Of a stretch of DNA of 64,000 bases, positions 42,201-52,373 are shown piece after piece (within the stretch, counting starts at the first letter, position 1; each line of letters opens with the position of its first letter). Under the pieces are notes generated by a model. The model was not told the origin of the DNA, made no database searches, and saw only the letters and a list, made by a program, of their open reading frames with translations. Made by a program: the position numbers and the translations under genes. This DNA is from Asterias amurensis (taxonomy: Eukaryota > Echinodermata > Asteroidea > Forcipulatida > Asteriidae). Where the stretch lies: contig NC_092661.1 of assembly GCF_032118995.1 (NCBI RefSeq), positions 2,358,501-2,422,500 on the forward strand, given 5' to 3'.

Positions 42201-44819
42201 TATCGTCGGCAAAAAGAGTCTGGTTCCTAACTTCACGCGCCTAGGTACCAGGCCACACAATGCACACGTCTCTATATGCACACAGCCAGGGGACCCGACG
42301 CTCGGGTTCCCGACATGACGTCACATGAAGGCTCCCTTTTAGTGGCGGGGTGGGTTCCCCTAATCTCTTGAAAACCACTTTTAAAATACTTGCGCATTAA
42401 ATAAAAAATTTAAAAAAATATTTCAGGTTTGAAAAGTCATGTTTAATCGTTTAAAATTTTAAAAAACCCACTGCAGCCACCCTTTAAACTCATGGTTCAA
42501 CCCGATCGAGTTCAACTCTGTGTGTCTGAACGGTTCTAAAGTTAGTCCGAATCGAGTTCAACCCACAAAAGATAAACCGTCCAGGGAGGGGGTTTATCTT
42601 TAGACCGCTTCAGGTTTATCTTTTAACACTGTGTGTGGATAGAATAAAAAAGACCACATCCAGTTTAACTCACAACAGACGACCCATTGACCTCCGTTAT
42701 CATTATGTAAAGACACGGTGACCAATGAACAGGCCAATAACCAGGATGTTAGAGTAACGGGGTCGCGTTTGCTATGACCTATTAAAACCAAAGATAAACC
42801 GTATCGGGTTTAACTCAGTGCTGTCTGAACGCAAGGGTTTTTTATTTTTACGACCACCCCCTGCTGCTCGTAGAAGTTAAACCGGTTAGGGTCTAATTTA
42901 GTACGCTGTCTGAACATACCCTATGTGAAATCCACCCCTGGACACGTTTGGTAACTGTCAAGGACCAATAATCTTTCTAGGTGTATCACAATATCCCCTG
43001 TACATATAATGCGTGAGACTTGCACTGTCTACAATAAACAGGCCATGAACTTCGCTCTTGAAGGGGCACAGCAATTTCCCTCTGGCAATGGGCACTTCTA
43101 CCTTGTACAGGGCAAGACAGCCAAAAGCACAGGGCACAAGGGCAATTGCTGTGGGTGTCGTGGGCATTTTCAATGTCACAAGACAGATCATGATCTGTCT
43201 GTGGATGAAACCCCCCTCAGTGTTGAGTAAACGTGTACTTCTTGTGGTTGTACAAGGTGTCTAAGACTAATTGGGGTCAATCAACTTTTGTCACCATCTA
43301 AGATGTCTGCATAGGGAGGGAGTCCACAGTCAGTACATCTAGATTGATTGTGAGATAAGGTCAAGCTGTGATGGCTGCGGGAGTAGCATCTAAGATGTCT
43401 GCATAAGGAGGGAGTCCTCAGTACATCTAGATTGATTGTAAGATACGGTCAAGCTGTGAGCTTTTGTCACCATCTAAGATGTCTATGTAAACATGGCATT
43501 TTTAAGCAGGAAGTCTACACAGTCAGTACATCATGGAGTAAGTTCGAGTGTGCACAATGGTTTCCATTTGCACTCAAACCCTTTGGAACCAGCCTTGAGC
43601 CCATGGTTTCTTCACTGGTTCCAACAGCATGTTCCATTCTAACATGTGTAAAGCGCAGAGGGGAACCAGTGACACTACAGCGAAAAGGCAGAAGGTTGAC
43701 TAGACTTCCAAATGAGTCGTTCGAGTGAGTGCGTCACTGCGAATGTACACTGCTGGTCAGTAGTCAACCACGGGTCGACTATTTGTGCCCACTTGAACTT
43801 GCTATAGAATGATTGTGAGATTTGGTCAAGCTGTGACGATGACCTATCCTGGCCTGGATAAACAAAGTTCTACATTATATTCACAATGTAGCTTCAAGTT
43901 TAAAGGCAGTGGACACTATTGGTAATTATTCAAAATAATTTTCATCATAAAACCTTTCTTGATGCGAATAATGGGGTTAGGTTGATAGTATAAAACATTG
44001 TGAGAAACAGTTCCCTCTGAAGTGATGCAGTTTTCGAGAAAGAAGTAATTTTCCACGAATTTGATTTCGAGACCTCAAGTTTAGAATTTGAGGTCTCGAA
44101 ATCAAGCATCAGAAAGCACACAACTTCGTGTGACAAGGGTATTTTTTCTTTCATATCTCGCAACTTCAACCGACTGAGCTCAAATTTCACAGGTTTGTTA
44201 TTTTATGCATGTTGAGATACACCAACTGTGAAGACTAGTCTTTGACAGTTACCAGTAGTGTCCACTGTCTTTAAGGAACTTTAGTTCCAAATGAGCGTGT
44301 ACATTTACATTGCACACATGTAGTACAATGTAGCTTCAAGGAACTTGAGTTCCCAATGCTTTGGACAAACCATGTCCGTCGTCAAAATCCACCTCCTCCT
44401 CCCCCCCCCCCACTTCCAAAAAAAAAAAATAATCATAGAAAAACAAGCATTTATAACGAGAAAAACAAATGCATAAAAAAGACAGGACTAGAAAGACAGA
44501 AGCAGGCAGAAACCAGGGGCAGCTGCAGCGGCGTGAAATAATTCCTCTTACCATCGTCTCTCGTCGCGTCCAGTTGCTTGACCTTGACCGACAGTCTATC
44601 AATCCGATCCTGGAGTGAGTTTGACCTCCGACACAACGAGTTGGCCTCGTTGTAGAGGTCGCCGAAGATGTCCTCGGCATGCTTGCTCAGGTTACTCAGC
44701 TGCCGGATGATACCGGAGAGTGTGGTGTTGGTGACGCACTCTAGCTCGTTGGAGATGCCCTGTGAGATCACCCCTCGGCTCAAGTTGACCGGCTCAATTT
44801 CTCGTTTGACCAATGGCAT
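30077..44819 (-). CDS. WASF: WASF (WAVE/SCAR) actin-nucleation-promoting factor, whole gene
   Basis: Coding exons 44819-44552, then either 37411-37258 or 34801-34648, then 33765-33648, 32032-31207 and 30240-30077 sum to 1530 nt: 509 residues plus stop. The start [10 protein letters not shown] and [21 protein letters not shown] are the WAVE homology domain, which holds the protein in the five-subunit WAVE regulatory complex downstream of Rac. A basic region follows (about 170-200, ending KWQAMAQG), then a polyproline region (about 250-430) for profilin/SH3 binding. The tail is WH2 ([17 protein letters not shown]), central helix ([16 protein letters not shown]) and an acid stretch ending [10 protein letters not shown] with the Arp2/3-binding tryptophan. 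Tyr125 and Tyr151 fall at the same residue numbers as in human WAVE1. It activates Arp2/3 at lamellipodia. Family identity is certain; the gene likely predates vertebrate WASF1-3. Confidence 0.96.
30670..30960. mobile_element. SINE/LINE body fragment in WASF intron 4
   Basis: Shares ACAAGGTGCTGTGGCGCAAT, CGAACCCCCTTCTCTTTTTG and CGTGCGTTACACAACACACT with 20385-20640 and other copies. Confidence 0.6.
31207..32032 (-). CDS. WASF: WASF exon 4: basic region and polyproline
   Basis: 826 nt, phase 0 in and phase 1 out. [20 protein letters not shown] completes the basic region and [12 protein letters not shown] matches the conserved block after it. A Gln/Pro-rich and then polyproline region follows, with one uninterrupted run of 11 prolines. 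It ends [13 protein letters not shown], the first half of the WH2 actin-binding helix. Confidence 0.94.
32840..32997. repeat. 158-bp near-perfect palindrome in WASF intron 3
   Basis: Arms of about 68 bp (AATAACAGTGTTCGTACCCG onward) pair with only a few mismatches around a 23-nt GC-rich centre. Confidence 0.9.
33236..33470. mobile_element. Palindromic MITE, family F (TTTCATAG--GCTGCTAAGC)
   Basis: GGGCCAAATTTCATAGAGCT with inner CCTTGATAAAAACAGGACTA and its inverse TAATCCTGTTTTTATCAAGG. A second copy is at 36513-36754. The right end is partly lost. Confidence 0.78.
33489..33612. repeat. About 70-bp tandem pair with C-runs
   Basis: CCCTGATTGGCC and TGGAACAACTTCA recur about 70 bp apart, each followed by a C homopolymer. 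It lies just downstream of WASF exon 3 in transcript order. Confidence 0.75.
33648..33765 (-). CDS. WASF: WASF exon 3
   Basis: 118 nt, phase 2 in and phase 0 out. [20 protein letters not shown] is the conserved segment with Tyr151 (KFYT), then a Lys/Arg-rich end REKKNRKK that starts the basic region. Acceptor CCTTTCAG, donor AAG|GTAAAG. Confidence 0.95.
33924..34166. mobile_element. Family D MITE in the WASF exon 2b-3 intron
   Basis: Diverged GGCCCAATCTCACGGCGCTG to AGCCATGAAATTGGGCCC. Inner CAATGCCTAGTTATGTGGAG is shared with 4116-4903. Confidence 0.8.
34648..34801 (-). CDS. WASF: WASF exon 2b (alternative copy of the duplicated exon)
   Basis: 154 nt, same phases as exon 2a. Reads [20 protein letters not shown] and later [20 protein letters not shown]. 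It aligns with exon 2a over all 51 residues without a gap and keeps F, ST, D, TM, MRETY, RCD, PP and LN. Splice sites are intact (TTGTTTAG acceptor, ATAG|GTAAAG donor) and the frame has no stop, so it is not decayed. Expected to replace exon 2a in some transcripts. Confidence 0.87.
35239..35748. mobile_element. TTAA-bounded element in the WASF exon 2a-2b intron
   Basis: TTAAAGGATGATCTAAAAT on the left; GAGATCATCCTCTATTGGCTC then TTTAA on the right. The terminal repeats match around AGGATGATCT with a small offset. Confidence 0.6.
36223..36414 (-). pseudogene. Possible retroelement gag-like relic
   Basis: The minus-strand frame includes [26 protein letters not shown] pattern occurs near the start of gag-like proteins of some metazoan retroelements, but the expected W-RF-Y continuation is missing. 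The GC content is higher than its flanks. Low certainty. Confidence 0.25.
36513..36754. mobile_element. Family F palindromic MITE in the WASF exon 2a-2b intron
   Basis: GGGCCCAATTTCATAGCACT to AGCGCTATGAAATTGGCCC, with inverted inner block CCTTGATAAAAACAGGATTA. Confidence 0.88.
36805..36955. mobile_element. Palindromic MITE, family H (CTAGTC / GACTAG core)
   Basis: GGGTCGATATCACAGAACTC to TCTTTGTGAAATCGAACCC, with inner GGACTAGTC and GACTAGTC. A second copy is at 41829-41975 and a fragment at 38190-38265. Confidence 0.75.
37258..37411 (-). CDS. WASF: WASF exon 2a (canonical copy of a duplicated exon)
   Basis: 154 nt, phase 1 in and phase 2 out. Reads [20 protein letters not shown] and later [20 protein letters not shown]. 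This is the copy closer to vertebrate WASF (SLQD-T-MRKAF-SST, LNILTPYR). Tyr125 is in MRETYM. Acceptor ATCCCGCAG, donor ACAG|GTAAAA. Confidence 0.93.
37440..37830 (-). repeat. 390-nt purine/pyrimidine tract upstream of WASF exon 2a
   Basis: Imperfect tandem of about 18-20 bp, plus-strand consensus near AGTAAGAAAGATGGAGAAGT. In WASF transcript sense it is CUUUCUUACUACUUCUCCAU-like, rich in UCUU, ending about 30 nt before the exon 2a acceptor. Confidence 0.9.
38386..39263. other. WASF intron 1, no recognised element
   Basis: Mixed AT-rich sequence; the short frames have no domain pattern. Confidence 0.4.
39264..39640 (+). mobile_element. Family B MITE
   Basis: TTAAAGCCATTGGACCCTTT to GTATAATGGCTTATAATT (right TTAA mutated). 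Inner TCATGACATGTGTTTAAAAT is shared with 15049-15440. Confidence 0.85.
40051..40435 (-). mobile_element. Family B MITE, inverted
   Basis: TTAAAGCCATTGGACCCTTT to GAAAGTGTCCAATGGCTTCAA. Inner AAACACATGTCATGACATGG is the inverse of the other copies. Confidence 0.85.
40823..41072. mobile_element. Family D MITE, best preserved copy
   Basis: GGGCCCAATTTCATGGCTCT to AGAGCCATGAAATTGGGCCC with long pairing of CGTAAGCACAGAATCGG and its inverse. Confidence 0.9.
41829..41975. mobile_element. Family H palindromic MITE
   Basis: GGGGTCGATTTCACAAAGAG, then AGGACTAGTCCTA and AGACTAGTCCTACATGT. Same plan as 36805-36955. Confidence 0.7.
41998..42487. mobile_element. TTAA-bounded element (AGGGATGCTGCAGTG ends)
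   Basis: TTAAAGGGATGCTGCAGTGA on the left; CACTGCAGCCACCCTTTAA on the right. The middle is GC-richer and not obviously palindromic. Confidence 0.75.
43270..43540. repeat. About 95-bp tandem repeat (CATCTAAGATGTCTGCATA)
   Basis: CATCTAAGATGTCTGCATA-GGAGGGAGTCC and ACATCTAGATTGATTG recur two to three times; a remnant (GTCAAGCTGTGACG) is at 43825-43839. Confidence 0.8.
43900..44274 (-). mobile_element. Family A MITE, inverted
   Basis: TTAAAGGCAGTGGACACTATT to CCAGTAGTGTCCACTGTCTTTAA, with an intact central hairpin. It lies about 280 bp downstream of WASF coding exon 1 in transcript sense. Confidence 0.9.
44552..44819 (-). CDS. WASF: WASF coding exon 1: WAVE homology domain
   Basis: Encodes residues 1-89 plus one base. 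The ATG context is ACCATGC. An acceptor (CATCAATGCAG at 44839) lies 19 nt upstream of the ATG, so a further 5' exon must exist. Contains [17 protein letters not shown] and [17 protein letters not shown], the coiled helices that pack in the WAVE complex. Donor GATG|GTAAGA, phase 1. Confidence 0.95.
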
Positions 44820-45195
44820 GGTGACTGGTTTCAGACTTCTGCATTGATGAAAAAAAGGGAGAATTTAACAAATTTACTACAAATAACAGCACTGGGATTG
44901 TACAGTGCTTTAAAATGCACACCCCTAGGAGTGCATCAACTGCACTATGATTTCTTTCCTGCAAGGTATTTGGCAGTTCTAAATTTTTTGAGGTATGAGA
45001 TCTTTGACAAGGGGCTATGGAGCAATTTTCTTGCGATCAGACAAGGAACACCGGGCAAACCTCTTCTTTTAAGTGCACTGTTTTTTTTTTATGTGCATTT
45101 AATACACAACACACTGGACAAATGGCTTTGCATCCCATCCAAGAGAGGCAGCAATAATAGAAAAGTGTCTTGCTCAAGGTCACGTGTCAAGACCA

Positions 45196-45479
45196 GGGCC
45201 CAGTTTCATAGTGCTGCTTAACGGTACGCAAATTTGCGTGCTTACTGTAGCAGAAAGATTTGCTTAAGCCTTAGCGTCTTTCACAGGTTAGCAGAAAAAT
45301 TGGGCGGCCATATTGCATATTTACCATGGATTTGCATTGTGACATCATTTATTTTCGTGCGGTAAGCACCGGAAGGTTAGCATGCCTTTTCGTGTGCTTA
45401 CGGTTAGCAGCGCTATGAAATAGAAATTGCACAGTAAGCACAAAATCGGACGCTAAGCAGCACTATGAAATTTGGCCCT
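45196..45479. mobile_element. Family G MITE inserted in a SINE
   Basis: GGGCCCAGTTTCATAGTGCT to GCAGCACTATGAAATTTGGCCC. Left flank GTGTCTTGCTCAAGGTCACG--GTCAAGACC and right flank GAGTCAAACCTACACTCC are the two parts of a tRNA-derived SINE. A second copy is at 46727-46999. Confidence 0.8.
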
Positions 45480-46726
45480 TGAGTCAAACCTACACTCCAA
45501 TCCAATGAAATCATAGGGTCTGTAAGACCAGTGCCTATCCTAAAGACAGGGTACCAGTCTAGCCTCGCGCCTGCAGTCCAGTGTAAATTTTTAGCCCTAT
45601 ATAATCTGCATATTATGAAGTTGTATGTTACTGTACATGTACGTACTGTTGAAAGACTGTTAATGAATGCCCTATTGCATATTTGGAGCTCCAATATGTT
45701 TAGTGACTTTATCAGTCTAACATGTCTAATGCAACAACATGCTGTCCAAGGACGATCCAGCCCAATCTTGATGACGACTGGTAATTATCAAAATGAACAT
45801 TAGGAACACACACATGTCTAGCCTACACATGTCCATGGAAGAGTGCTCAGACAACACACCAAGACTTCATGGTCCGCTGGCAGACTGGCATTATGTTTAA
45901 ACTCATAATGAATGTAGTGTACATGTACGTGTACGTACAATGAGTAAGATTAATGCCTATTGTCTCTATGGCTAAAAATGCAACTTTAAAGATTTATACA
46001 CTGGAGAGCTGTTGATATTAATTATTTAAAAGAAGGCAGTAAGCATTCAAAAACATTGTTAGAGGTAGTGTAGTTTTAGAAAAAGTGGTTATTTTTCACC
46101 CCACAATTTGAATCTAGGAAAAACAGCTCCCTAATACTCGTTACCAAGTAAGTTTTTATGCTAACAATTATTTTGAGTAATTTACCAATAGTGCCCCGTG
46201 CCTTTAAGGATGAGCTTGGCTTTTATCCATCATCGGCTGTCAAGAGTCATTAATGTACATTGTGTGTAACTGACAGGCCTGTATGGTACAAGTGCATGCA
46301 CTTGACATAAATACATGTAAAAGACTATCAGGTGCATTCGTGATGGGGGTCAGTGACTTCATCACCATCCTCTACCAAACTCTATGGTTATGATGGTACA
46401 ATTTACCTTTCACCATTGAACTACTGTAGTACGTGTGTGTAGTTCTTCAAGAGGGAGATGTACAAGTGCTTTGAGACGCCCTTCGGGTGTATAAAGCACT
46501 AAATAAAAACCGACTATTGTTATTACATGTTTATAATTATGTACTTCTTAGTTAAACTGCTCAGTCTTCTCAACTGTAATTATATTCATCACTCCTCAAA
46601 AAAAAAAATTGTTAAGCCTTTTACAATAAAAATAAGTCGGCAAGTCACCGACAAAAACATTGCACAAACTGTCTGTCAGTTCCATTCCTCTGAGACCAAT
46701 CTGGTATTTATTTACAGGGCCCAATT

Positions 46727-46999
46727 TCATAGCGCTGATTAACGGTGAGCAAATTTGCGGGCTTACTGTAGCAGAAAAATTTGCTTAAGCCTCTGCGTAT
46801 TTCACAGGTTAGCAGAAAAATTTGGCGGCCCTATTGGGTGTTTACCGTGGATTTGCAATGTGACGTCATTTATTTTCGTGCGGTAAGCACCAGAAGGTTA
46901 GCATGCCTTTTCGTATGCTTAAGGTGAGCAGAACTATGAAATAGAAATTGCAAAGTAAGCACAAAATTGGCCGCTAAGCAGCGCTATGAAGTTGGGCCC
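46727..46999. mobile_element. Family G MITE
   Basis: GGGCCCAATTTCATAGCGCT to AGCGCTATGAAGTTGGGCCC. Inner TTTACCGTGGATTTGCAATG is shared with 45196-45479. Confidence 0.88.
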
Positions 47000-47336
47000 T
47001 AACAGATCACTGTGTATTGGAGGGACAGCTCTGTGTCTGTGACTATGCAAGGTATACTTGCATCTGAAACCATTTCAAAATGCAACATTTCTGAACATAG
47101 GTTTGTCAGATAATAGAGAAGTACATGTACATGTATGTACAATGTACATGAACGTAAGTCACTAACAAAACATTGCACAAAAGTGCAAGTCTGCAACTTT
47201 AACTTCACCTAAATAGAGAAAATTACAAAAGTGTTAATGATTTTGAATAATATTTTTTAATTTTGAATGGTAAAACTGCGAAAAAAAAAAGATGGATATC
47301 AGCTGATCCGAAGAAAAGCTGCTTGCCTTAAACATG

Positions 47337-47899
47337 TTAAAGCCATTATACACTTTCCGAACAGAAACAAATAATAATAAAAGTTCACAGATTTACAAAT
47401 AACTTACAGGGTTTAACAGAAGGTAATGGTGAAAGACTTCTCTTGAAATATTATTCCATGAAATGCTTTACTTTTTGAGAAAACATTAAAACAACTATCA
47501 ATTTTCGACATCGAGAATTACAGATTTATTTTAAACACATGTCATGACACGGCGAAGCGTGCGGAAATAAGGGTGGGTTTTCCCATTTTCTCCCGACTCC
47601 GATGACCGATTGAGCCTAAATTTTCACACAGGCCTTATACTTCACGGAGGCAACGAAGGCAATTGCCTCCGTTGCCCCTTGTCATTGCCTTAGTGCCCTT
47701 AAAATGCTCCAGTGGAAATTTACAATTTTCTCATAGGGTGCCCTTTTCCAGAGATAAATTGCCTTGGTGCCCTTGCCCTTTCAAAAACGAAGCATACAGC
47801 CCTGTTCACAGGTTTGTTATTTTATATAAATTGTGATGTGATAAACGAAGTGTGGGCCTTTGGAGAATACTGTTAACCGAAAGTGTCCAATGGCTTTAA
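47337..47899 (-). mobile_element. Family B MITE, inverted, split by a family C element
   Basis: TTAAAGCCATTATACACTTT to GAAAGTGTCCAATGGCTTTAA. The insert at 47629-47814 accounts for its extra length. Confidence 0.88.
47629..47814 (-). mobile_element. Family C element nested in family B, with 6-bp duplication
   Basis: CAGGCCTTATACTTCACGGA to ACGAAGCATACAGCCCTG. TTCACA flanks it at 47623-47628 and 47815-47820; other family B copies have a single TTTTCACAGG there. Confidence 0.85.
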
Positions 47900-48200
47900 A
47901 TTGTAAGTTCCATCTCTCAGCTGTTTCTTGCAGCCAATACTTATTACAATTAGTTGTTTTTGTTCTCTAACAGATCATTGTGTATTCCAGGGGCAGCTGT
48001 GAGTCTGTGACTATGCATGGCATTCAGTAACTGGCATTGAATGATGATGACAGAGGTGAAGTCAATGAATTATAAAGGAGTGATGTGTGGATGAGAGAAG
48101 CTTCCGTCTACAGTTGGCTTCAATTCTTGGCGCGATATAATGCGGAATGCAGGGGCTAACTGTCCACAGAAAAAATAATGCGCTGAAAACATGTTTGTGG

Positions 48201-48800
48201 TATAATAGATGTTAAATTTGCATCGGGAATAAAGAATATTAATTTTGGTTTTTACCCATACACCGATGTGTGTTAGCACTGTATACTCAGTACTTTCCCG
48301 AGTCCTGTGAAAACATATCACAGGCATGTTACTCGGGTGGGATTCGAACCCACGACCCTTGCAATTCTAGAGCAGTGTCTTACCAACTAGACTACCGAGG
48401 TTGCCCGGCAGCTAGAGGCAGTTCGAATCCTATGTTTTTGGCAGCGGGTACCGCAAAGATATAATAGATGTTAAATTTGCATCGGGGATAAAGAATATTA
48501 ATTTTGGTTTTTACCCATACACCGATGTGTGTTAGCACTGTATACTCAGTACTTTCCCCGAGTCCTGTGAAAACATATCACAGGCATGTTACTCGGGTGG
48601 GATTCGAACCCACGACCCTTGCAATTCTAGAGCAGTGTCTTACCAACTAGACTACCGAGGTTGCCCAGCAGCTAGAGGCAGTTCGAATCCTATGTTTTTG
48701 GCAGCGGGTACCGCAACGATATAATAGATGTTAAATTTGCATCGGGGATAAAGAATATTAATTTTGGTTTTTACCCATACACCGAAATGTGTTAGCACTT
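48201..48800 (-). repeat. Tandem array of a tRNA-derived SINE, 259-260 bp period
   Basis: ACCGATGTGTGTTAGCAC falls at 48262, 48521 and (one variant) 48781. Minus-strand sense of each unit gives A box GTAGTCTAGTTGGTAAGAC and B box GGGTTCGAATCCCACC, then GTTAACAT-type 3' sequence. The two full units are nearly identical. Confidence 0.93.
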
Positions 48801-49215
48801 GTATGTATGTTTGTGGTAAGCAGAAAGGGGAAATCAGAGGCAGGTCACAATTTAAAACAATATTTTATATAGTCTTATAGCTCATATAATTACCAATATG
48901 GTACTCAATGGTGTAACAGACAGAAAAATTCTAAGACAGTTTTTGAGTTGTTTGCATTTTAAAAATTAGACAAAATTTATGTACAATCTGCAGCCCATTG
49001 CCAGACACACCGGGGCAAGCCCCTTCCTTAGTAACTGGCTTCTACATATTTTGTGCATTAGTTACACAAAACACAGGACCTATTTGTACAGTACATGTGT
49101 CCTGCTTAGCGTCCCATCTGACATACGTCGGAAGGACACAGCAATAATGTCCAAGATTTTAAATTTATCTATTTTATTATTATGAAGACACATTGAATTC
49201 AAGTTTTTATGACCA

Positions 49216-49375
49216 TTAGGGGCCTAGGGCCGGTTTATAGTCGGTCGCGCGATGGTGGCGCGACGGAACTCTTGCGAGCAATCCCAAGACTGAGGCCTAA
49301 AAACAGTGTCTTTTTATGATCGCGCGTCTAGATTTCCGACGCCCGACTAATGCGCGACCGACTATAACTCTACCT
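49216..49375. repeat. Palindromic element with TATAGTCGGTCGCGCG ends
   Basis: GGTTTATAGTCGGTCGCGCG at 49231 is inverted as GCGCGACCGACTATAACTC at 49353-49371. GC-rich inner arms. Confidence 0.75.
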
Positions 49376-49569
49376 TTAGGATACAAAAATAGGTTTGACA
49401 GTTTTAAGTAGCCGTCAGAGGTTCAACTGGTTAAACGTCCCAACCCTAGCACATACATTGTAGATACACAATTCTCACTTATTGTACAAACTTGATTCCA
49501 ATACAAAATGCGCATACACACTATACATGTACATGTGTAGGCCTACCAACTGACCAAACAGTATCACGT

Positions 49570-49958
49570 TTAAAGACACTGGAAACTATTGGTAATTGTC
49601 AGAGACTAGCCTTCACAGTTGGTGTATCTCAACATTATGCATAAAATAACAAACCTGTGAAAATTTGAGCTCAATCGGTCGTCAAAGTTGCTAAATAATA
49701 ATGAAAAGAAAAAAACACCCTTGTCACACGAAGTTGTGTGCTTTCAGATGATTGATTTCGAGACCTCAAATTCTAAATCTGAGGTCTCGAAATCAAATTT
49801 GTGAAAAATTACTTCTCTCTCAAAAACTACATTACTTCAGAGGGAGCCGTTTCTCACAATGTTTTATACTATCAACCTCTCCCCATTACTCGTTACCAAG
49901 TAAGGTTTTATGCTAATAATTATTTTGAGTAATTACCAATGGTGTCCACTGCCTTTAA
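49570..49958 (+). mobile_element. Family A MITE
   Basis: TTTAAAGACACTGGAAACTATT (variant left end) to CCAATGGTGTCCACTGCCTTTAA. Same TCAAATTCTAAATCTGAGG hairpin variant as 50784-51176, so these two are close relatives. Confidence 0.9.
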
Positions 49959-50783
49959 GTGTATGCAATATGCATTCAGGGAAAAAGGACTCACAGTACT
50001 ATCGCACTATCGCCAGATCAGGCCTCACCTGAATTAACTATCCATTAGTCACACAAACTAATAGTTTAATGCATTCGCACAATTAATCTTTAATTGAAAG
50101 AGCCCTGGACAGATTCTAACGGACAATAATGAGAATGAAATCAACAATTAAACCACCAAGCTGAAGAAAACATTTTAATTAAATTGTGAGATTCTGTGTT
50201 GGAGTGAAATACAAGTAGGTTGGTGCACATTTTCGCAACAGAAGGTTATTTTGAGATAAAGTAAAATATTATTTTATTCTTATTTTTTTAGATTATGAAA
50301 ATTTCCACTGAGGGTAGAATCTGCTAACCAATCACAAAGAGTTGAGTATGACATGGTACATACACATTTGCGACCTTATTTTTAAAAGGCAAAGGCCCTT
50401 ATATAAACATTTAAAACAATTCTTTGATCATGTTTTTTTGGTAGGCCTTGTAAAATCATTTGAAAACTGGAGAGCTGTTTGTGTTGAATAAAACAATGCC
50501 AGAAGCGACACCGTTTGAAGTAAAGTAGTTGTACAGAAAGAGTTAATTTTTCACCCAATATTTTAAATCTGAGAAGTTCTCATGCATCTGGAAGCACATG
50601 ATTCTACATTTATGCAAGATTTTGTTTGTTTCCCTTTGTTTTTGAACTAGCAAATTGGTGATAAATTGTGTCAACATTTGCACTACTAGTTACTGTTCTT
50701 ATACTGTATTACACTGTATGTTGGGATACACCAAGTGAGGATACTAATCTTTGACATTTTTTCCCCGAAAATAGACCATACCT

Positions 50784-51176
50784 TTAAAGACACGGGACAC
50801 TATTGGTAATTGTCAAAGGCTAGCCTTCACAGTTTGTGTATCTCAACATATGCATAAAATAACAAACCTGTGAAAATTTCAGTTCAATTGGTCGTCAAAG
50901 TTGCTACATGTAGATAATAATGAAAGAAAAAAACACCCTTGTCACATGAAGTTGTGTGCTCTCAGATGCTTGATTTCGAGACCTCAAATTCTAAATCTGA
51001 GGTCTCGAAATCAAATTTGTGGAAAATTACTTCTCTCTCAAAAACTACATTACTTCAGAGGGAGCCGTTTCTCAAAATGTTTTATATTATCAACCTCTCC
51101 CCATTAATTGTTACAAAGAAAGGTTTTATGCTAATAATTATTTTGAGCAATTACCAATAGTGTCCACTGCCTTTAA
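50784..51176 (+). mobile_element. Family A MITE
   Basis: TTTAAAGACACGGGACACTATT to CCAATAGTGTCCACTGCCTTTAA. The left end shares AAAGACAC with 49570-49958. Confidence 0.9.
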
Positions 51177-51539
51177 AAATACAGTCATGGAAGTACACAA
51201 TCATCAGTGTACAACGTGAAACAAAACCAATGAATAAAATCCAAAGAAACAAAAAACTGACATAAAAATATGCGAGCCAGGCCTGAGAAGCCCTTCAGTG
51301 CAAACAAAGTTTTGTCAGCTTCAGAAATTCCATTTTACAAGATTATCTTACAATGTACAGTGTATCTTGCGACTACTCAATAATGTACGAGACTTCAAGT
51401 ACGATGTACAGAAACCTACTCACTTCGCTATAGGCACTTTTAGTTTCTTCATTCACAAAAGCAGGTCACGAATATGTGTACATTCTATTCACGTGTACGC
51501 CGCTGAATAACTTAGAGTGAAACTCTATTCTTGTGAACC

Positions 51540-51880
51540 AGCACAAAGCATTTCCTCTCCTTTAAAGGGAACTTCCCCTTGGAAGTAACTATAAGTCTGT
51601 CGAGTAACAGTACAAGTTCTATATGTATGTGTACGCTTCGCTTTTGAAAGGGCAAGGGCACAAAGGCATTTTCTACTTTGTAAAGGGCACCAAGGCAATT
51701 CCCCTAGGATGTAACTAATAGTCTGTCGAGTAACAGTACAAGTACTACATGTATGTGTACGCTTCGCTTTTGAAAGGGCAAGGGCACCAAGGCATTTTCT
51801 ACTTGGTAAAGGGCACCAAGGCAATGACCAGAGCTGGGGAATGAAGGCAATCACCTTCATTGCCTTCGTGAAGTATCAGG
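51540..51880 (-). repeat. Family C derivative with a 127-bp internal duplication
   Basis: AGTCTGTCGAGTAACAGTAC and CGCTTCGCTTTTGAAAGGGC occur twice, about 127 bp apart. Confidence 0.8.
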
Positions 51881-52373
51881 CATGTCATTTGCTACTCAAA
51901 ATTTGCGTTCATTGAGCACAAAACTATCCAATCGAAATATTTTGCTGTGAATGCAAAGTTGCTGAAAGCAATTGTTCGTGTAACGGTAATCTAGGAGAAT
52001 CCATCTTCTGGTTACACGTACATTATTTCTATAGGAAAAATGAATTCACCATTATATATAATGACTCAAGCATGAACGTTTTAACCGAGTCATTGTTTTT
52101 TAATACTAGTTTAATAAGAATGAACGCTTTCACTGTTATCAATATTTGATCTCAAGTGCACACCGTTAACTTTGATCACAGATGACAGACAGCCACGAAA
52201 ACCAGGAAGTGCAAGTTGTAGGACAAATTTTACCAGTGGGGAAATGTCCTTGCTCTACGTACTTTCACAAAGACAATGTACAAAATTATATACAATATGT
52301 GTACAGTCATCCTCGTTAAAAAGAGTACCGTTATTTTTGTAATTTTGTAAAAAGAATTACAATGGTTTTTACT

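Noticed and set aside
48300..48420. tRNA gene with TTCGAATCCC
   Set aside because: It belongs to a 259-bp tandem SINE; the same head recurs with the same flanks.
48201..48800. CRISPR-like repeat array
   Set aside because: Units are long, have no regular short spacers and carry Pol III boxes in a eukaryotic context.
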